The notes: generated by a model not told the origin, from the sequence alone. A DNA stretch of 16,708 bases from VFMC01 sp040398525 (GCA_040398525.1 JBBATY010000054.1:1-16708); one strand, 5' to 3'. Shown: positions 7,047 through 14,102, counted from the stretch's first letter. Numbers and translations are program-made.

Positions 7047-7356
7047 GGATCGACTTGCGCTTGTAGGGCGGGTAGCCGCCACCGGAGCGGTAGCGGTCGT
7101 AGCTGCTCGGGCTGCTCGACCAGCGCTGGGGTGGCGGGGGAGCCATCCCGGGCTGGGCGGTCGGCATCGGCTGCTGCGGGGCCACCGGCTGCTGCGGGGC
7201 CGGGGCGGCCGGTGCAGGGCCCGAGGCACGCTCGATCAACTTGTCGAGCTCGCCACGGTCGAGCCACACGCCTCGGCACTTGGGGCAGTAGTCGATCTCC
7301 ACACCACTGCGATCGGTCATCACCAGATCGATGTCGGTGTCGATGGGGCACTTCAT
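7024..7356 (-). CDS. TFIIB-type zinc-ribbon protein
   Basis: 110 residues. The N-terminal zinc ribbon reads MKCPID and then YCPKCRGVWLDRGELDKL, the hallmark of the zf-TFIIB family. Cysteines are C3, C24 and C27; the position of the second cysteine is Asp6, a variation I recall from many family members. A Pro/Ala/Gln-rich linker (about 46-79) leads to a conserved basic-aromatic tail (KRKSILKEIFDF). The exact role of this family is unknown; DNA, RNA or protein binding is assumed. The ATG at 7356 is chosen over GTG 7359 because GGAGG lies 6 nt ahead of it. The gene runs tail to tail into the phosphotransferase gene. Confidence 0.88.
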   Translation of the reverse strand: MKCPIDTDIDLVMTDRSGVEIDYCPKCRGVWLDRGELDKLIERASGPAPAAPAPQQPVAPQQPMPTAQPGMAPPPPQRWSSSPSSYDRYRSGGGYPPYKRKSILKEIFDF

Positions 7357-7381
7357 CACAGGCCTCCGAATAGGTTGGGGG

Positions 7382-7402
7382 ATACTAGAAAAGTATATCT
7401 AG
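7382..7402 (-). promoter_or_regulatory. AT-rich promoter/operator region of the zinc-ribbon gene
   Basis: A short AT-rich island in GC-rich DNA, holding two interleaved perfect inverted repeats: ATACT/AGTAT (7382-7386 and 7392-7396) and CTAGA/TCTAG (7385-7389 and 7398-7402). On the minus strand, TAGTAT could be the -10 box, about 25 nt before the ATG at 7356. The symmetry suggests a regulator-binding site over the promoter, but no regulator gene is nearby. Confidence 0.4.
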
Positions 7403-7504
7403 TGTGTGCGCCCGTCAGGCGTCGCTCGAGCATCTCGGCCCGCTCGACCACGCACGAGTTCCCAACCATGCTGCAGCCTCCGCTGTGGGCGTGGCAGCAG
7501 GTCC

Positions 7505-7906
7505 TCAGCAGAACGGTGAGTTGTCCTCTTCGTAGTAGGACGCACCACCTACATAGCCGTAGGTCCTCGAGTAGATGAGGTTCGCCGAGTAGACGGTCGA
7601 CTGACTCCACGCTGTGGTGCTCAGTGCGATGCTGCCGTTGATCCATCCGGTGCCAGTCACTCGAGTCCCAGCTTGACTGCAGTAGTACGGATAGCCGGGC
7701 GGCCTGGGCAGACGCTGAATCTTTGAGAAGGCGGCGCCGTAGATGTTGCCGTGATCATAATTGAAAAGGCAGGACGTCCCCGCCGGCATGCTCTGGTTGT
7801 AGTAGTAGACATTTACGGTGTAGCAGGCAGCGTAAGCGGTCGTGGAGCCCAACAGTGTGAGTGCGACACCGATTGCTCCCAGCGTCCGAATGAACCTCTT
7901 GGTCAT
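7505..7906 (-). CDS. Small secreted four-cysteine protein, unknown family
   Basis: 133 residues. A classical signal peptide (basic MTKRFIRTLG, then a hydrophobic core) ends at about STTAYA, with cleavage probably before A27. The mature part is Tyr/Ser/Gly-rich with cysteines at 28, 46, 76 and 133, enough for two disulphides, and has no recognised domain. AAAGGA lies 8 nt ahead of the ATG, inside the end of the upstream lipoprotein gene, whose stop overlaps this start as ATGA. The two proteins are therefore probably made together and act outside the membrane. A diverged copy of the C-terminal third of this protein is encoded at 8655-8822. GC content is clearly below that of flanking genes, suggesting acquisition. 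Confidence 0.8.
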   Translation of the reverse strand: MTKRFIRTLGAIGVALTLLGSTTAYAACYTVNVYYYNQSMPAGTSCLFNYDHGNIYGAAFSKIQRLPRPPGYPYYCSQAGTRVTGTGWINGSIALSTTAWSQSTVYSANLIYSRTYGYVGGASYYEEDNSPFC

Positions 7907-8658
7907 GGCTGAGTTCCTTTCGAATCAACCGACGCGAGGTCAGCCAAAATGGCTGTGACGTACGCCTCGACCTCCAGTCGCTGCTCCTTTACCAAGGAGT
8001 TTTCGACCAACAGATCGGCAGCTCGATCAGCCTTCGTGAGCCCGGCCGCCTGATCACATGAATTGCCCGCATCGACATACTGAGCCATCGCTGCTTTTGC
8101 CTGCTCATCCGAAAGACCATTCACGTTTGGCGGACCTTCGAATCCGCGTGCGCGGAAGCAACTGTCGTATTCTGCGAGGACGGCGAGATACTCGGGCCGT
8201 TGGAGGGCAGCAGTTCTCAGAGGCTGGTAGGACTCAGACAAGAAGTTGCCGGGGAATGCATAGTTCATACCCCACTCATCGCATCCACCTGAAAAGGTCG
8301 CTCCTCGATAGACGATCTCCTTCGAGAGCCGACCATGAGCTTCGTCGCTCAGTGGCTCACCGGGCTTCGTTGTGAAGCCGCCGTCAGCCATGCATAGCGC
8401 CGTAAGCTTCCCTGCGCGCTCTTGGTAGCTTTCGAGCGCCGGTTTGCCCTCGGGCAGTTGTAGCAGGACTTCGAGTTCAGATTGCGCCTCGGTGTTCGTT
8501 GGCCAAGGAACCTCGCCGATCGACGGGCGGGACGCAACGCCGATGTTCGCCGGCCGATCAAGACTCGCCGAGTCTTGCCGGATCGATGGAACCGTTCCGC
8601 ATGACGCAAGCATGAACGCCAATCCGAGAATCCCGTAGTGGGTCCGCGTAATCATCAT
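7903..8658 (-). CDS. Lipoprotein of unknown function, coupled to a secreted protein
   Basis: 251 residues from ATG 8658. A lipoprotein signal peptide ends in the lipobox LASC with Cys20 as the lipid-modified residue, so the protein should be anchored outside the cytoplasmic membrane. The mature chain has cysteines at 89, 126, 167 and 201 in contexts such as ALCMADGGF and YDSCFRARGFE. This spacing of Cys followed by Gly-Phe resembles uncharacterised actinobacterial exported proteins, but I can name no family. GGAGG lies 5 nt ahead. The start is supported by its ATGA overlap with the stop of the upstream remnant at 8655, mirroring the ATGA overlap at its own end (7903-7906). Confidence 0.8.
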   Translation of the reverse strand: MMITRTHYGILGLAFMLASCGTVPSIRQDSASLDRPANIGVASRPSIGEVPWPTNTEAQSELEVLLQLPEGKPALESYQERAGKLTALCMADGGFTTKPGEPLSDEAHGRLSKEIVYRGATFSGGCDEWGMNYAFPGNFLSESYQPLRTAALQRPEYLAVLAEYDSCFRARGFEGPPNVNGLSDEQAKAAMAQYVDAGNSCDQAAGLTKADRAADLLVENSLVKEQRLEVEAYVTAILADLASVDSKGTQP

Positions 8659-8822
8659 CCACACCTCCCTTTGGCGGAGTCAATGTAACACGGCGAATCG
8701 TCCTCTTTGCCGTAGGACACACCACCGATATAGACGTAGGTATTCGAGCGGACAAGGTACGCCAAACCAGCGCATTTCAGGGTTGGACACCCCAGTCGGC
8801 ATCGAGTCACTATCAGCTGGGG
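8655..8822 (-). pseudogene. 3' remnant of a paralogue of the small secreted protein
   Basis: The minus strand is open from 8822 to TGA at 8655-8657. Its last part aligns with the C-terminus of the intact secreted protein: about 14 of 26 residues agree (TYVYIGGVSYGKEDDSP against TYGYVGGASYYEEDNSP), and the DNA of 8687-8754 agrees with 7513-7580 at roughly 70% or more by eye. It adds about ten residues, ending KGRCG. No signal peptide or start is found, and upstream residues do not match, so the 5' part is lost. The stop overlaps the lipoprotein start as ATGA, showing that the ancestral order was secreted protein, lipoprotein, secreted protein. Confidence 0.65.
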
Positions 8823-8946
8823 TCATGCAGTTCGCCGATGGGAGCCTTGATCTAATCATTGACGACACCGCATCCACATTTCCTTTGTGCTGTATATCGG
8901 CCCAAACCGCTGCCGTGAGCAGATCCGAAGGACCTTTATTCGTGGC

Positions 8947-8975
8947 CGAGAACCCCATCAAGGATGGGGTTCTCG
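8947..8975. terminator. Perfect 13-bp hairpin with 3-nt loop
   Basis: CGAGAACCCCATC at 8947-8959 is followed by AAG and its exact reverse complement at 8963-8975. The stem is strong and the loop minimal. There is no uridine tract on the minus-strand side; the plus-strand side is mildly T-rich. On the minus strand it lies 17 nt beyond the stop of the possible gene remnant at 8993, the usual place for a terminator, and it could also stop ychF transcripts. It could instead be a recombination or protein-binding palindrome. Confidence 0.5.
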
Positions 8976-8992
8976 TCGTGATTGTTGTTCTG

Positions 8993-9154
8993 TCAGGTCG
9001 CCGCCTTCAGGCGCTTCCGTGGGTCTCTCGAGGAGGCGAGGTGCACCCGTCGGCAGAAGTCGGATTCGATGTCGACATCTACCTTGCGACCGCGGCGAGC
9101 GTTGAGCGCCACCGGAACTGATGGGCCCGTCCGAAGGGCAGTTGGCGGCAATGG
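8993..9154 (-). other. Possible C-terminal gene remnant
   Basis: A 53-codon minus-strand frame without a convincing start, GC-rich at third positions and with a protein-like charged sequence (ARRGRKVDVDIESDFCRRVH; then RDPRKRLKAAT). It ends 17 nt before the hairpin at 8947-8975. I do not recognise it; it may be the tail of a lost gene with its terminator. The rest of 8823-9210 shows no gene I can support, although a 112-codon plus-strand frame (8783-9121) crosses it. Confidence 0.2.
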
Positions 9155-9210
9155 TCAACGAGGCGTTTGCAGGAGCGTCTCTCGTCGGCGGACTGGCTCC
9201 GGACGTGCCG

Positions 9211-10299
9211 TCACACGTTGAAGCGGAACTCCATGACGTCGCCGTCGACGGGGTGGTAGTCCTTGCCTTCGATGCGCACCTTGCCGAGCTCTTTGGCCTT
9301 CACCCACGAGCCGATGTCGAGCAGCTCGTCCCAGTGGATCACCTCGGCCTTGATGAAGCCGCGCTGAAAATCAGAATGGATGCGCCCGGCGCACTCCGGC
9401 GCGCTCGACCCGGCGTAGAACGTCCACGCCCGACTCTCCTTCTCGCCGGTGGTGAAGTACGTCCGCAGGCCGAGCAGGTGATAGGCGCTGCGCACCATGC
9501 GGAACAGCGCACCTTCGCCGAGGCCGAAGCCCTCGAGCATCTCGGCCCGCTCCTCAGGGTCGGTGATGGTTGCTGCCTCGGCCTCGAGCTGCACGCACAT
9601 GCCGATCACCTCGACGTTGTCGCCGGCCGAGGTGAACTCGGCGCGCACCCGGGCCTCGACCTCGGGGATCCGGTCGAGCTCGTCCTCGCCCACGTTCACC
9701 ACGGCGAGCACCTGGCGGTTGGTGAGCAAGAAGTACGGCTGCAGCTGCTCGCGCCACTCGGCCTTGAGCCCGGCGCGGTAGAGGGGGAGGCCCTCGCTCA
9801 GCGCGTCGTACGCGGCCTGCAAGGCATCGAGCTCGGCTGCCGCGCCCTTGTCGAGCTTGGCCTGGCGGGTGGCCTGGGTGAGGCGCTTCTCGACGGTCTC
9901 GAGGTCGGCGAGGGCCAACTCGATCTCGACGATGCGCAGGTGCTCGAGCGGATCGCTGGGCCCGGGCACGTCGTCGTCGACGAAGGCGCGCAGCACGAAC
10001 ACGATCGCGTCGACCTCGCGGATGTTGGCCAGGAACTTGTTGCCCAGGCCCTCGCCCTTGCTCGCGCCCTCCACCAGGCCGCCGATGTCGACCACCTGCA
10101 CCGCGGCGTGGACGACGTTCTTCGACTTCGACATCGCCGCCAGGCGGTCGAGGCGGTCGTCGGGCACCTTGGCGACACCGATGTTCGGGTCCTTGGTGGC
10201 GAAGGCGTACGGGGCGGCCAGCGCGCCTCCGCCGGTGAGTGCGTTGTACAGCGAGCTCTTGCCCGCATTGGGGAGACCGACGAGGCCGAAGCGTTCCAT
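9211..10299 (-). CDS. ychF: YchF/OLA1-type P-loop ATPase
   Basis: 362 residues, the standard YchF length. The P-loop GLPNAGKSS (8-16), DIGGLVEGASKGEGLGNKFL (71-90) and N202-V-G-E205 in place of the canonical NKxD are diagnostic; the altered G4 motif explains why this Obg-like protein prefers ATP. A coiled-coil helical insertion covers about 115-190, and the C-terminal TGS domain starts near 278 (LRTYFTTGEKESRAWTF). YchF binds ribosomes and is tied to translation and oxidative-stress responses. The ATG at 10299 has no Shine-Dalgarno sequence; a TAGCCT box lies 12 nt ahead. It diverges from the bL37 gene across 79 nt. Confidence 0.98.
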   Translation of the reverse strand: MERFGLVGLPNAGKSSLYNALTGGGALAAPYAFATKDPNIGVAKVPDDRLDRLAAMSKSKNVVHAAVQVVDIGGLVEGASKGEGLGNKFLANIREVDAIVFVLRAFVDDDVPGPSDPLEHLRIVEIELALADLETVEKRLTQATRQAKLDKGAAAELDALQAAYDALSEGLPLYRAGLKAEWREQLQPYFLLTNRQVLAVVNVGEDELDRIPEVEARVRAEFTSAGDNVEVIGMCVQLEAEAATITDPEERAEMLEGFGLGEGALFRMVRSAYHLLGLRTYFTTGEKESRAWTFYAGSSAPECAGRIHSDFQRGFIKAEVIHWDELLDIGSWVKAKELGKVRIEGKDYHPVDGDVMEFRFNV

Positions 10300-10311
10300 A
10301 GCGAAGTGCCA

Positions 10312-10317
10312 AGGCTA
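10312..10317 (-). promoter_or_regulatory. -10 box (TAGCCT) for ychF
   Basis: TAGCCT on the minus strand ends 12 nt before the ychF ATG, giving a predicted 5' leader of only a few nucleotides. No ribosome binding site is visible between box and start. Confidence 0.4.
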
Positions 10318-10363
10318 CCGGGGCGGGTCGACGGCCGAGGTGGAGCCGGGTCATCGGCGCCGA

Positions 10364-10369
10364 TAGCAT
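10364..10369 (+). promoter_or_regulatory. -10 box (TAGCAT) for the bL37 gene
   Basis: TAGCAT ends 9 nt before the ATG at 10379, so the transcript would be leaderless or have a 1-3 nt leader. The box for ychF on the opposite strand lies about 50 nt away, making this a compact divergent promoter pair. Confidence 0.45.
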
Positions 10370-10378
10370 CGCCTTCCT

Positions 10379-10465
10379 ATGTCGAAGAAGACGAAGAAGC
10401 GCAAGGCGCGCATGCGCCGCTCGAAGGCCAACCACGGCAAGCGTCCCAACATGGGGCGTGGCTGA
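10379..10465 (+). CDS. Ribosomal protein bL37 (tiny 50S subunit protein)
   Basis: 28 residues, extremely basic, starting MSKKTKKRK and containing SKANHGKRPN. That C-terminal motif and the Lys/Arg-rich start match what I know of bL37, the roughly 24-residue 50S protein found in mycobacterial ribosome structures and in other Actinobacteria. It acts as a stabilising peptide within 23S rRNA. This copy is a few residues longer at the C-terminus (MGRG). The last 8 nt overlap the GTG start of the prolyl oligopeptidase gene, so the two are probably co-transcribed. Genes this short are easily missed by gene finders. Confidence 0.85.
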   Translation: MSKKTKKRKARMRRSKANHGKRPNMGRG

Positions 10466-12512
10466 CACACCTCGCACCCCTCCGCCCACGCGGCGCGAGG
10501 ACGTGGTCGAACTGTGTCACGGGGTCGCTGTCGGCGACCCCTACCGGTGGCTCGAGGCGGGTGACGCACCCGAGGTGGTCGACTGGACCACTGCCCAGAA
10601 CCAGTACACGCGCCAGGCGCTCGATGCCCGCCCCGACCGGGGCCTGTGGCACGAGCGCCTCTCCGCGTTGGTGGCGCTGCCCACGGTGCTGTCGTGCGCG
10701 CTCGCCGGAGACCGGCTGTTCGTGCTCGAACGCACCCGCAGTGCCGATCAGTTCGCACTCGTCGTCCGGTCGGCGGTCGCACCCGAGGTGCCTCCGCGTG
10801 TGCTGCTCGACCCGGCGGGCATGGCCGGCGACGGCGCCGTGGCCATCGACTGGTTCCACCCGTCGCCCGACGGCTCGCTGGTTGCGCTCGGCCTGAGCGA
10901 GGGCGGCACCGAACGCAGCGTGCTGCACGTGCTCGAGGTCGATTCGGGTCGCGTCACCGAGTTGCGCATCGACGACACCCGTGCCGCGTCGGTCGCCTGG
11001 CAAGCCGACGGTGGCGGCTTTTGGTACACCCGCTACCCGGCGGGCGACGAGTACCACCGCCACGTCCGCCACCACACCCTCGGCACCGACCCGGCACTCG
11101 ACCCGGTGGTGTTCGACCGGTCGCCCACCGCGGAGTCGTGGCCGGAGATCGCCGCGTCGGCCGACGGCCGCCACCTGCTGGTGCAGCTGATGGTGGGGTG
11201 GGGTCGCATCGACGCCCATCTGCTCGACCTCGCCACGGGTGAGTGGACGGTGGTCGTCGAAGGTGTCGAAGCGCAGACCACATTCGCCTTCGGACGCGGT
11301 GCGTTGGTGGGTGTCACGACGCTCGACGCGCCCAACGGACGGGTGGTGGCCGCCGACCTGGCCGACCCAGGTGTCGACGCCTGGCGCACCGTGGTGGCCG
11401 AGCGGGCCGATGTCGTGCTCGGTGCCTGTGTGCCGGCAGGCGACGACGTGCTGGTGGTGGCCAGCCGTGCCGCAGTCGATCGCGTCGAGCGCTGGTCGTT
11501 CGACGGCCGCCTGGTGGGCGAGGTCGCCGGGCTCGGTGTGGTCGCCGTCGCTCAGCTCGATGCCGAACCGCTCGAGGCCGGCGCGCCTGCGTTCGCAGTG
11601 GTGAGCTCGTTCACCGAGCCCACTGCGGTGTGGCGCATCGAGGCCGAGGGCGCGGTGCGCTGGTGCCCGGAGCCACCGCTGGCCCACGAGCTGCCCAACC
11701 TGACGGTGACGCACACGTCGTACCCGTCGCTCGACGGCACCGAGATCGGGCTGTTCGTGCTGCACCGCGACGACGTGTCGCCGTCGACCGACGTGCCCGT
11801 GATCCTCAACGGCTACGGCGGCTTCGCGATCAGCGAGTCGCCGACCTGGATGCCCAACCTGGCGGCCTGGTGCGCCGAGGGCGGCACCTGGGCCATCGCC
11901 GGCCTGCGCGGCGGGTACGAGCACGGCGAGGCCTGGCACCACGCCGGGCGCCGGGCCAACAAGCAGCGGGTGTTCGACGACTTCCACGCCGCAGGCGACT
12001 GGCTGGTGGCCGAGGGCCTGGCGGCGAACGAGCGCCTGGGCCTGTTCGGTGGCTCCAACGGGGGCCTGCTGGTGGGCGCGGCGCTCACCCAGCGGCCCGA
12101 CCTGGCCCGAGCGGTGTGGTGCGCGGTGCCGCTGCTCGACATGGTCCGCTTCCCGCAGTTCCTCATCGCCCGGCTGTGGACCGACGAGTACGGCGACCCC
12201 GACGTGGCCGAGGAGTTCGGCTGGCTGCACGCCTACTCGCCCTACCACCGCGTCGAGCAGGGTGTGCCCTACCCGGCGGTGCTGTTCACCACCGCCGAGG
12301 GCGACACACGCGTCGACCCGCTGCACGCCCGCAAGATGGCGGCGCTCGTGCAGCACGCCACGGCGGTGCTGCCCGACGAACGCCCGGTGCTGCTGCTGCA
12401 GGCCGGTCGTGCCGGCCACGGCGTGGGCAAGCCGGCAGCGATGCGCGTGGCCGAGGGGGTCGATGCCCTGTCGTTCCTCGCCTGGCAGCTCGGCCTCGAG
12501 GTGGCGCAGTGA
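10458..12512 (+). CDS. Prolyl oligopeptidase family serine peptidase (S9A)
   Basis: 684 residues from GTG 10458, close to the usual 690-720. An N-terminal segment with the family's DPYRWLE is followed by a beta-propeller (about 75-410) and an alpha/beta-hydrolase domain. The triad is visible: Ser533 in GGSNGG, Asp616 in EGDTRVD and His654 in AGHG; LRGGYEHGEAWH is the oxyanion/substrate region found in true prolyl oligopeptidases. There is no signal peptide, so it should be cytoplasmic, cutting short peptides after proline. The start overlaps the bL37 gene by 8 nt, and the end overlaps the VOC gene as GTGA. Confidence 0.96.
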   Translation: MADTPRTPPPTRREDVVELCHGVAVGDPYRWLEAGDAPEVVDWTTAQNQYTRQALDARPDRGLWHERLSALVALPTVLSCALAGDRLFVLERTRSADQFALVVRSAVAPEVPPRVLLDPAGMAGDGAVAIDWFHPSPDGSLVALGLSEGGTERSVLHVLEVDSGRVTELRIDDTRAASVAWQADGGGFWYTRYPAGDEYHRHVRHHTLGTDPALDPVVFDRSPTAESWPEIAASADGRHLLVQLMVGWGRIDAHLLDLATGEWTVVVEGVEAQTTFAFGRGALVGVTTLDAPNGRVVAADLADPGVDAWRTVVAERADVVLGACVPAGDDVLVVASRAAVDRVERWSFDGRLVGEVAGLGVVAVAQLDAEPLEAGAPAFAVVSSFTEPTAVWRIEAEGAVRWCPEPPLAHELPNLTVTHTSYPSLDGTEIGLFVLHRDDVSPSTDVPVILNGYGGFAISESPTWMPNLAAWCAEGGTWAIAGLRGGYEHGEAWHHAGRRANKQRVFDDFHAAGDWLVAEGLAANERLGLFGGSNGGLLVGAALTQRPDLARAVWCAVPLLDMVRFPQFLIARLWTDEYGDPDVAEEFGWLHAYSPYHRVEQGVPYPAVLFTTAEGDTRVDPLHARKMAALVQHATAVLPDERPVLLLQAGRAGHGVGKPAAMRVAEGVDALSFLAWQLGLEVAQ

Positions 12513-13120
12513 CCACGGTGGCTGCGCTCGAGGTGGTGGCACCGGTCGACGCCTGGCGCGCCGTCGGGCTGCCGCTGGTCGACGGCGTGGCCGTCGTCGA
12601 CGGCATCGCCATCCGGATGCGCGAGCCCGCCACCGACGAGCCGGCGCACATCGCCCGGTGGGTGCTGGCCGATTGCCCGACCGAGGTCGCCGATATCGAC
12701 GGCCTGCCCACGGCACACGGGCCGGTGCCCGGTCCGACCGGTCCCGGCGACGGTGTGCTCGCCGGCTGTCGGTTCGACCACCTGGTGGTGATGACCTCGT
12801 CGCTCGAGCGCACCTGCGGCGCGATCGAGTCGGCCACGGCGGCGCCGCTGAAGCGCATCCGCGAAGCCGGGCCGATCCGTCAGGGCTTCCACCGCCTCGG
12901 CGGGCTGATCGTCGAGGTGGTCGAGACTGCTCAGGTCACCGCGCCGCAGGCGTCGTTCTGGGGCTTCGTGCTCATCGTCGACGACCTGCACGAGGTGTGC
13001 GCTGCGCTCGGCCCCGATGTCATCTCGCTGCCGAAGCAGGCGGTGCAGCCCGGCCGATCGATCGCCACGTTCCGTCAGGGCGCTGGCCTCGGCCTGCCCA
13101 CGGCGCTGATGACACCCTGA
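12509..13120 (+). CDS. VOC/glyoxalase-like domain protein
   Basis: 203 residues from GTG 12509, whose first bases overlap the peptidase stop (GTGA), indicating coupled translation. Residues 88-140 look like one vicinal-oxygen-chelate module: the strand FDHLVVMTSS with His91 as candidate metal ligand, a helix (LERTCGAIESAT), and IVEVVE with Glu138 (or Glu136) as the second ligand. A second half (149-203, WGFVLIVDDLHEV) repeats the pattern. The N-terminal 85 residues are less typical. The reaction is unknown; VOC proteins include isomerases, lyases, dioxygenases and binding proteins. Co-expression with the peptidase does not define its substrate. Confidence 0.75.
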   Translation: MTTVAALEVVAPVDAWRAVGLPLVDGVAVVDGIAIRMREPATDEPAHIARWVLADCPTEVADIDGLPTAHGPVPGPTGPGDGVLAGCRFDHLVVMTSSLERTCGAIESATAAPLKRIREAGPIRQGFHRLGGLIVEVVETAQVTAPQASFWGFVLIVDDLHEVCAALGPDVISLPKQAVQPGRSIATFRQGAGLGLPTALMTP

Positions 13121-13152
13121 CCGTCCGGCCGGCGCGAACGGTGCTGGCCGGT

Positions 13153-14094
13153 TCAGTCGTCGAAGCCCTGGCTGCCGTCGTCGCGCAGCGAGGCGAGGTG
13201 CGTGGCGCCGGTGGTGCAGTCGGCGAGCAGTGGGCACCAGCGGCACCCGCCGCTCGGCCGCAGCACGGGCTCGCGGCCGTCGACGTGCAGCTCGGCGTGC
13301 CGCTCGATCGCGCTGAGCACGCGGGCGAGCGCAGCGTCGAGGATCCCCTCGGTGACGGCCTCGACCTCGGCGGCGGCCTCGTCGAAGTAGAAGGTGACGA
13401 GCTTGCGGGGCGGCACCTCGCGCTGCAGGGTCTCGACCAGCGCGTAGAACTGCAGGTCGAGACGGTGCTGCGGCTGGCGGGCGCCGGTCTTGAAGTCGAT
13501 GATCACCCGCTTGCTGATCCGGCCCTCGGGCTTGCCGATCACCAGGTCGGCGCGGCCGCCGAGGGTGATGCAGCTGCTCGCGGCATAGCGGGCCATCGCC
13601 TCGGGGATCGGCTCGGCCCGCCAATCGAGAGGTGGGAAGTCCTGCACGAACCGGGTGAAGCGCTCGATCGAGTAGCCGCGCAGCTCGGCGAAGTCGGCGG
13701 CGCCGAGCTCGCCCAGCCAGACCCCCAACTCGTTGGGCTCGTCGGTGAGGCGACGGATCGCTTCGTCGACGATCACCGTGGGCACTGGCTCGTCGCGCCA
13801 GTTGAGGAACAGCTCGACGGCTTTGTGGGTGACCGAGCCGCGTGCGGTGACCGTGCTCCAGCGGAACTCGTCGGGTGTCACGTATCGCTGCTCGCAGCCG
13901 AGCGCCGTGGTGACCCGGTGCTTGCTCACCCACAGCTTCTCGCCGCCGAGGCGGGCCGACAGCTCGGCGAATCCGACGGCAGCACGTTGCAGCAGGTCGT
14001 CGATGAACGCCTCGTCGAACACCAGCGGCTCGGGCTCGCGGCGGATCTGGGTGAGGATCCGCTGTTGCACCGGGGTGAGCTCGGCCGCCGCCAT
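13153..14094 (-). CDS. PD-(D/E)XK (RecB/Cas4-like) nuclease with Fe-S-type cysteines
   Basis: 313 residues from ATG 14094, 8 nt behind a TAGTGT box; the longer upstream frame is not needed. RecB-like nuclease motifs are in order: His90 (GSVTHKAVELFL), Asp183 (GGRADLV), Asp200 and Lys202 (IIDFKTG), and a Q215/Y217 segment (LDLQFYALV). One cysteine upstream (C67, LGCEQRYV) and three at the end (C284, C287, C293; GCRWCPLLADC) match the AddB/Cas4 layout, in which an Fe4-S4 cluster staples the nuclease fold. It has no helicase domain and there are no cas genes around it. A role in DNA end processing or repair is likely, but partners are unknown. Confidence 0.88.
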   Translation of the reverse strand: MAAAELTPVQQRILTQIRREPEPLVFDEAFIDDLLQRAAVGFAELSARLGGEKLWVSKHRVTTALGCEQRYVTPDEFRWSTVTARGSVTHKAVELFLNWRDEPVPTVIVDEAIRRLTDEPNELGVWLGELGAADFAELRGYSIERFTRFVQDFPPLDWRAEPIPEAMARYAASSCITLGGRADLVIGKPEGRISKRVIIDFKTGARQPQHRLDLQFYALVETLQREVPPRKLVTFYFDEAAAEVEAVTEGILDAALARVLSAIERHAELHVDGREPVLRPSGGCRWCPLLADCTTGATHLASLRDDGSQGFDD

Positions 14095-14102
14095 CGCGCT
14101 CG

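Noticed and set aside
8783..9121. 112-codon plus-strand frame in the gene-poor stretch
   Set aside because: No ribosome binding site, no recognisable domain, and it runs through the perfect hairpin and against the better minus-strand remnant. Not excluded, but unsupported.
9121..10896. Plus-strand open frame of 591 codons across ychF
   Set aside because: Antisense shadow of ychF, which has all its diagnostic motifs on the minus strand.
10377..12716. Minus-strand open frame of 779 codons across the prolyl oligopeptidase
   Set aside because: Low-complexity Arg/His/Gly translation with no motif; the opposite strand carries the complete Ser-Asp-His triad.
13121..13152. Possible bidirectional terminator between the VOC and nuclease genes
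   Set aside because: Only 5-bp arms around a CCGGCCGG core and no T tract; not distinguishable from background.
13153..14094. Cas4 and a CRISPR system
   Set aside because: The nuclease resembles Cas4 in motifs, but there are no cas genes and no repeat-spacer pattern anywhere in the window.
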